8,754 nt of DNA, from assembly GCA_002385265.1 (NCBI GenBank), contig DGDD01000094.1:1-8754 (forward strand), given 5' to 3'. Shown piece after piece: positions 6,308 to 8,754 of this stretch. Both the position numbers and the translations under genes were made by a program. The stretch's first letter is position 1. Every line of letters begins with the position of its first letter. The DNA comes from Chitinophagaceae bacterium UBA3961 (lineage in GTDB: Bacteria > Bacteroidota > Bacteroidia > Chitinophagales > Chitinophagaceae). The notes under the pieces were generated by a model. The model had not been told where the DNA came from, searched no databases, and was given only the letters and a program-made list of their open reading frames with translations.

Positions 6308-8754
6308 TGAAATTCATTTTTACCATAACACTTTTGTTGTTCTCAACATGGGGCTGGTCTCAATCCGGGCAAATCAACTGCGATTATAACAATACCCCCT
6401 TTGTAAAAGTGGTAACAGACTTTGAAACGCAATCAGGCTTTCGCTTTTTCTATCAACCCGGTACTATTGATTCTATTCCGGTTACATTAAAACTTCAGGG
6501 CTCCACTCTTGAAAAAGCATTAGACAAAATATTTGAAAATGGTTATTATCAGTTCTTTATTGATAAAGACGCAAAAAGGGTATACATACTAGATCGTAAA
6601 ACTGCCATTACAACCTCGTTACCCAAAAACTATTTTACCACAGGTACTAACAAACAAGTACCTACTGAGCCTTCGAGTTCGGGTGAAGAAGCAAAGAAAG
6701 AAGCGGTTTCTGAAAATAAATTAATAGAAATAGGCTCCAAAACAAGTGGCCCCTTAACAGGAACAGCAATTGTTGCCGGTTATGTTCGCGATTTCAAAAA
6801 CGGCGAGGGGCTCAGTGCTGCCGCAGTATTTGTTGAAGGTACCAACACCGGTGTGATCACAGATGGGAATGGTTATTTTTCGATTACCCTACCTAAGGGA
6901 AGAAAAGTATTGTTGATCTCCTCTACGGGTATGAAATCGGGCAGACGTGAATTGATGATCTATGGAGATGGAAAGTTAGTGATCGAACTAAAAGAAGACG
7001 TTCCTACTTTAAAAACGGTAGTAGTAGTAGCGGAGAAAAATTCGAACGTACGAAGAATGCAAATGGGTTTGGAACGACTTTCGATAAAAACCATTAAACA
7101 ATCGCCGGCATTATTAGGCGAACCGGATGTTTTGAGAGTATTGTTGACCCTACCCGGTGTTACAAGTGTGGGAGAAGCCAGCACCGGATTCAATGTGCGG
7201 GGTGGATCAACTGACCAAAACTTAGTACTGTTCAATGAAGCTACCATTTACAACCCATCCCATGTGTTCGGCTTCTTCTCGGCGTTTAATCCCGATGTTT
7301 TGAAAAATGCTGAATTGTATAAAAGTTCGATTCCTGAAAGGTTTGGAAGTCGGCTTTCAAGTGTTTTGGACATCACAACACGCGATGGAAATACCAAACG
7401 CTGGTCGGGTTCTGCGGGCATTGGACTATTGACCAGTAAGATATCTTTAGAAGGCCCGATTCTTTCTGATAAAACCTCAGTATTAATGGGCGCCAGAACT
7501 ACTTACTCAAACTGGATCTTAAAAAGATTGCCAAATGAAACATATAAGAGGAGCAGCGCCTCTTTTTATGATGCTAATATTACCCTAACCCACAATTTCA
7601 ATTCAAAAAACAGTCTGCAGTTAACCGGATACATCAGTGACGACGGCTTCCGTTTGGGAAATGATACTACTTACAATTACGGGAACAAAAATGCTGTATT
7701 GAAGTATAAACACATCTTCAACAACAAACTCTCATCAAGCTTTACTGCGGGTATCGATCAATACTATTATAAAGTTGCAGGAGATGAAAAATCTGTGAAT
7801 GGTTATCAGTTGAGTTTTGGTCTTACGCAGCAACATGCGCGTTTAGAATTCGTATATACCCCTAACAATAAGCACCAATTTAACTGGGGGGCTCAGGTGA
7901 TTCAATATGCAATTCAACCAGGGAAATTTGAGGCAAAAGGTGATGAATCATTGGTGGTTACTCAAAAAGTTGCGGATGAACAAGGTCGCGAGTGGGCTGT
8001 CTATTTGGGAGACAAAATAAATGTTAGCGACAAAATTTCAATTCAGGGAGGTATACGATTCTCAGGCTTCGCGAATTTAGGACCAAAAACGGTTTTTAAT
8101 TATGTACCGGGACTGCCTCGTGATGAAAGCACCATTGTGGATTCTGTATTGTATAGGAAGAACAAACCGACTCAAACCTATGCAGGTCCTGAATTTCGAT
8201 TTGCATTCCGATATACGATTGATGAAAACAGTTCAATAAAACTGGGGTATAATTCATTGCGTCAATACCTGCACTTATTAACAAATACAACGGCCATCTC
8301 CCCTACTGATATTTGGAAATTGAGTGATCCGTACATCAAGCCACAAACAGGTGATCAGGTATCGTTCGGTTTCTACAGAAACTTAAAAAACAACATGTAC
8401 GAAACCTCATTCGAGATTTATTACAAACGAATGAATAACTTCTTAGACTATAAAAGCGGCGCTCAAATAGTGTTAAACCAACATATAGAAAGAGATATCA
8501 TCAATACAAAAGGGATTGCATACGGTGCAGAGTTCATGATCAAGAAAACAACCGGAAAGCTGAATGGGTGGATCAGTTACACCTACTCGCGTGTGAAACA
8601 AAAAATGGACGATCCTATTGCAGGACAACAAATAAATAAGGGACAATACTACCCGGCAAATTTTGATAAACCGCACGCCTTTAATGCAATTACAAATTAT
8701 AAGTTTACGCACAGATTCAGCATGTCGTTGAACGTACAATACAGCACGGGAAGT
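6307..8754 (+). CDS. TonB-dependent outer-membrane receptor with STN-like and carboxypeptidase-like N-terminal domains, partial (3' end outside window)
   Basis: Outer-membrane barrel for energised uptake. It is open for 816 codons up to the window edge, with no stop or frameshift in a full read-through. Order: signal peptide (about 1-18, cleavage near WSQ-SG); STN-like domain (about 22-98; F-V-K-V-V-T-D-F, then LEKALDKIFENG); a polar linker rich in S, T, E and K (about 99-150); carboxypeptidase D regulatory-like domain (about 153-232; VAGYVRD, VFVEGTNTGVITDGNGYFS); a TonB-box-like stretch TVVVVAEKN near 238-246; plug domain (about 255-360; DVLRVLLTLPGV, FNVRGGSTDQNLVLFNEA, RFGSRLSSVLDITTRDG); then alternating beta strands of the barrel (from about 367, ending near PANFDKPHAF and YKFTHRFSMS). 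It starts inside the stop codon of the exported protein upstream (TAATG). No ECF sigma or FecR-like anti-sigma gene is nearby, and any SusD-like partner would be downstream. The substrate is unknown. Confidence 0.95.
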   Translation, partial: MKFIFTITLLLFSTWGWSQSGQINCDYNNTPFVKVVTDFETQSGFRFFYQPGTIDSIPVTLKLQGSTLEKALDKIFENGYYQFFIDKDAKRVYILDRKTAITTSLPKNYFTTGTNKQVPTEPSSSGEEAKKEAVSENKLIEIGSKTSGPLTGTAIVAGYVRDFKNGEGLSAAAVFVEGTNTGVITDGNGYFSITLPKGRKVLLISSTGMKSGRRELMIYGDGKLVIELKEDVPTLKTVVVVAEKNSNVRRMQMGLERLSIKTIKQSPALLGEPDVLRVLLTLPGVTSVGEASTGFNVRGGSTDQNLVLFNEATIYNPSHVFGFFSAFNPDVLKNAELYKSSIPERFGSRLSSVLDITTRDGNTKRWSGSAGIGLLTSKISLEGPILSDKTSVLMGARTTYSNWILKRLPNETYKRSSASFYDANITLTHNFNSKNSLQLTGYISDDGFRLGNDTTYNYGNKNAVLKYKHIFNNKLSSSFTAGIDQYYYKVAGDEKSVNGYQLSFGLTQQHARLEFVYTPNNKHQFNWGAQVIQYAIQPGKFEAKGDESLVVTQKVADEQGREWAVYLGDKINVSDKISIQGGIRFSGFANLGPKTVFNYVPGLPRDESTIVDSVLYRKNKPTQTYAGPEFRFAFRYTIDENSSIKLGYNSLRQYLHLLTNTTAISPTDIWKLSDPYIKPQTGDQVSFGFYRNLKNNMYETSFEIYYKRMNNFLDYKSGAQIVLNQHIERDIINTKGIAYGAEFMIKKTTGKLNGWISYTYSRVKQKMDDPIAGQQINKGQYYPANFDKPHAFNAITNYKFTHRFSMSLNVQYSTGS

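Noticed and set aside
7018..7029. GTA trinucleotide repeat (four copies) in the receptor gene
   Set aside because: It encodes the Val run of the TonB-box-like segment; too short to suggest phase variation and length changes would stay in frame.
5961..8739. Minus-strand open frames at 5961-6167, 6960-7247, 8096-8290 and 8473-8739
   Set aside because: Antisense to the exported protein and to the TonB receptor, both supported by signal peptides and, for the receptor, domains.
6307..8754. Possible frameshift or pseudogene in the receptor gene
   Set aside because: Reading every codon from 6307 to 8754 shows no in-frame stop and continuous domain order; the gene is merely cut by the window edge.

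Overview
The window reads as chromosomal DNA of a Bacteroidota bacterium, probably a Chitinophagaceae-like lineage. This rests on AT-rich intergenic DNA, near absence of Shine-Dalgarno sequences, promoter elements resembling the Bacteroidota consensus (TTG, then TAnnTTTG), and a TonB-dependent receptor with a carboxypeptidase-like N-terminal domain. Genus assignment is a guess; no rRNA or other phylogenetic marker is present.

Layout. Positions 1-3815 are a leftward operon. It begins with a 112-residue exported protein of unknown function, followed by a periplasmic adaptor lipoprotein and an AcrB-like RND transporter that runs off the left edge. The outer-membrane channel normally paired with these is not in the window and could lie beyond position 1. 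Positions 3816-4029 form a divergent regulatory region with a promoter-like element facing each way and repeated TGTGAT hexamers. Rightward from there come an AraC-family regulator (4030-4854), a secreted or Tat-exported single-domain cupin (4916-5470) with a clear intrinsic terminator, then an exported protein of unknown function (5570-6307). Its stop codon overlaps the start of a large TonB-dependent outer-membrane receptor, which is still open at the right edge after 816 codons.

How they may work together. The left half is a drug- or amphiphile-type tripartite efflux system, and the divergent AraC-type gene is the obvious candidate regulator. The right half is an envelope pair, a receptor and a translationally coupled exported partner, insulated from the cupin gene by the terminator. 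The substrates of the pump and receptor cannot be read from the sequence.

Nothing here is a clearly new system. The points most worth a second look are the unknown exported protein leading the efflux operon, the unknown exported protein coupled to the receptor, the architecture of the divergent promoter region, and substitutions at two functionally known positions of the pump and adaptor. No RNA genes, CRISPR arrays, insertion sequences, phage genes or attachment sites were seen.
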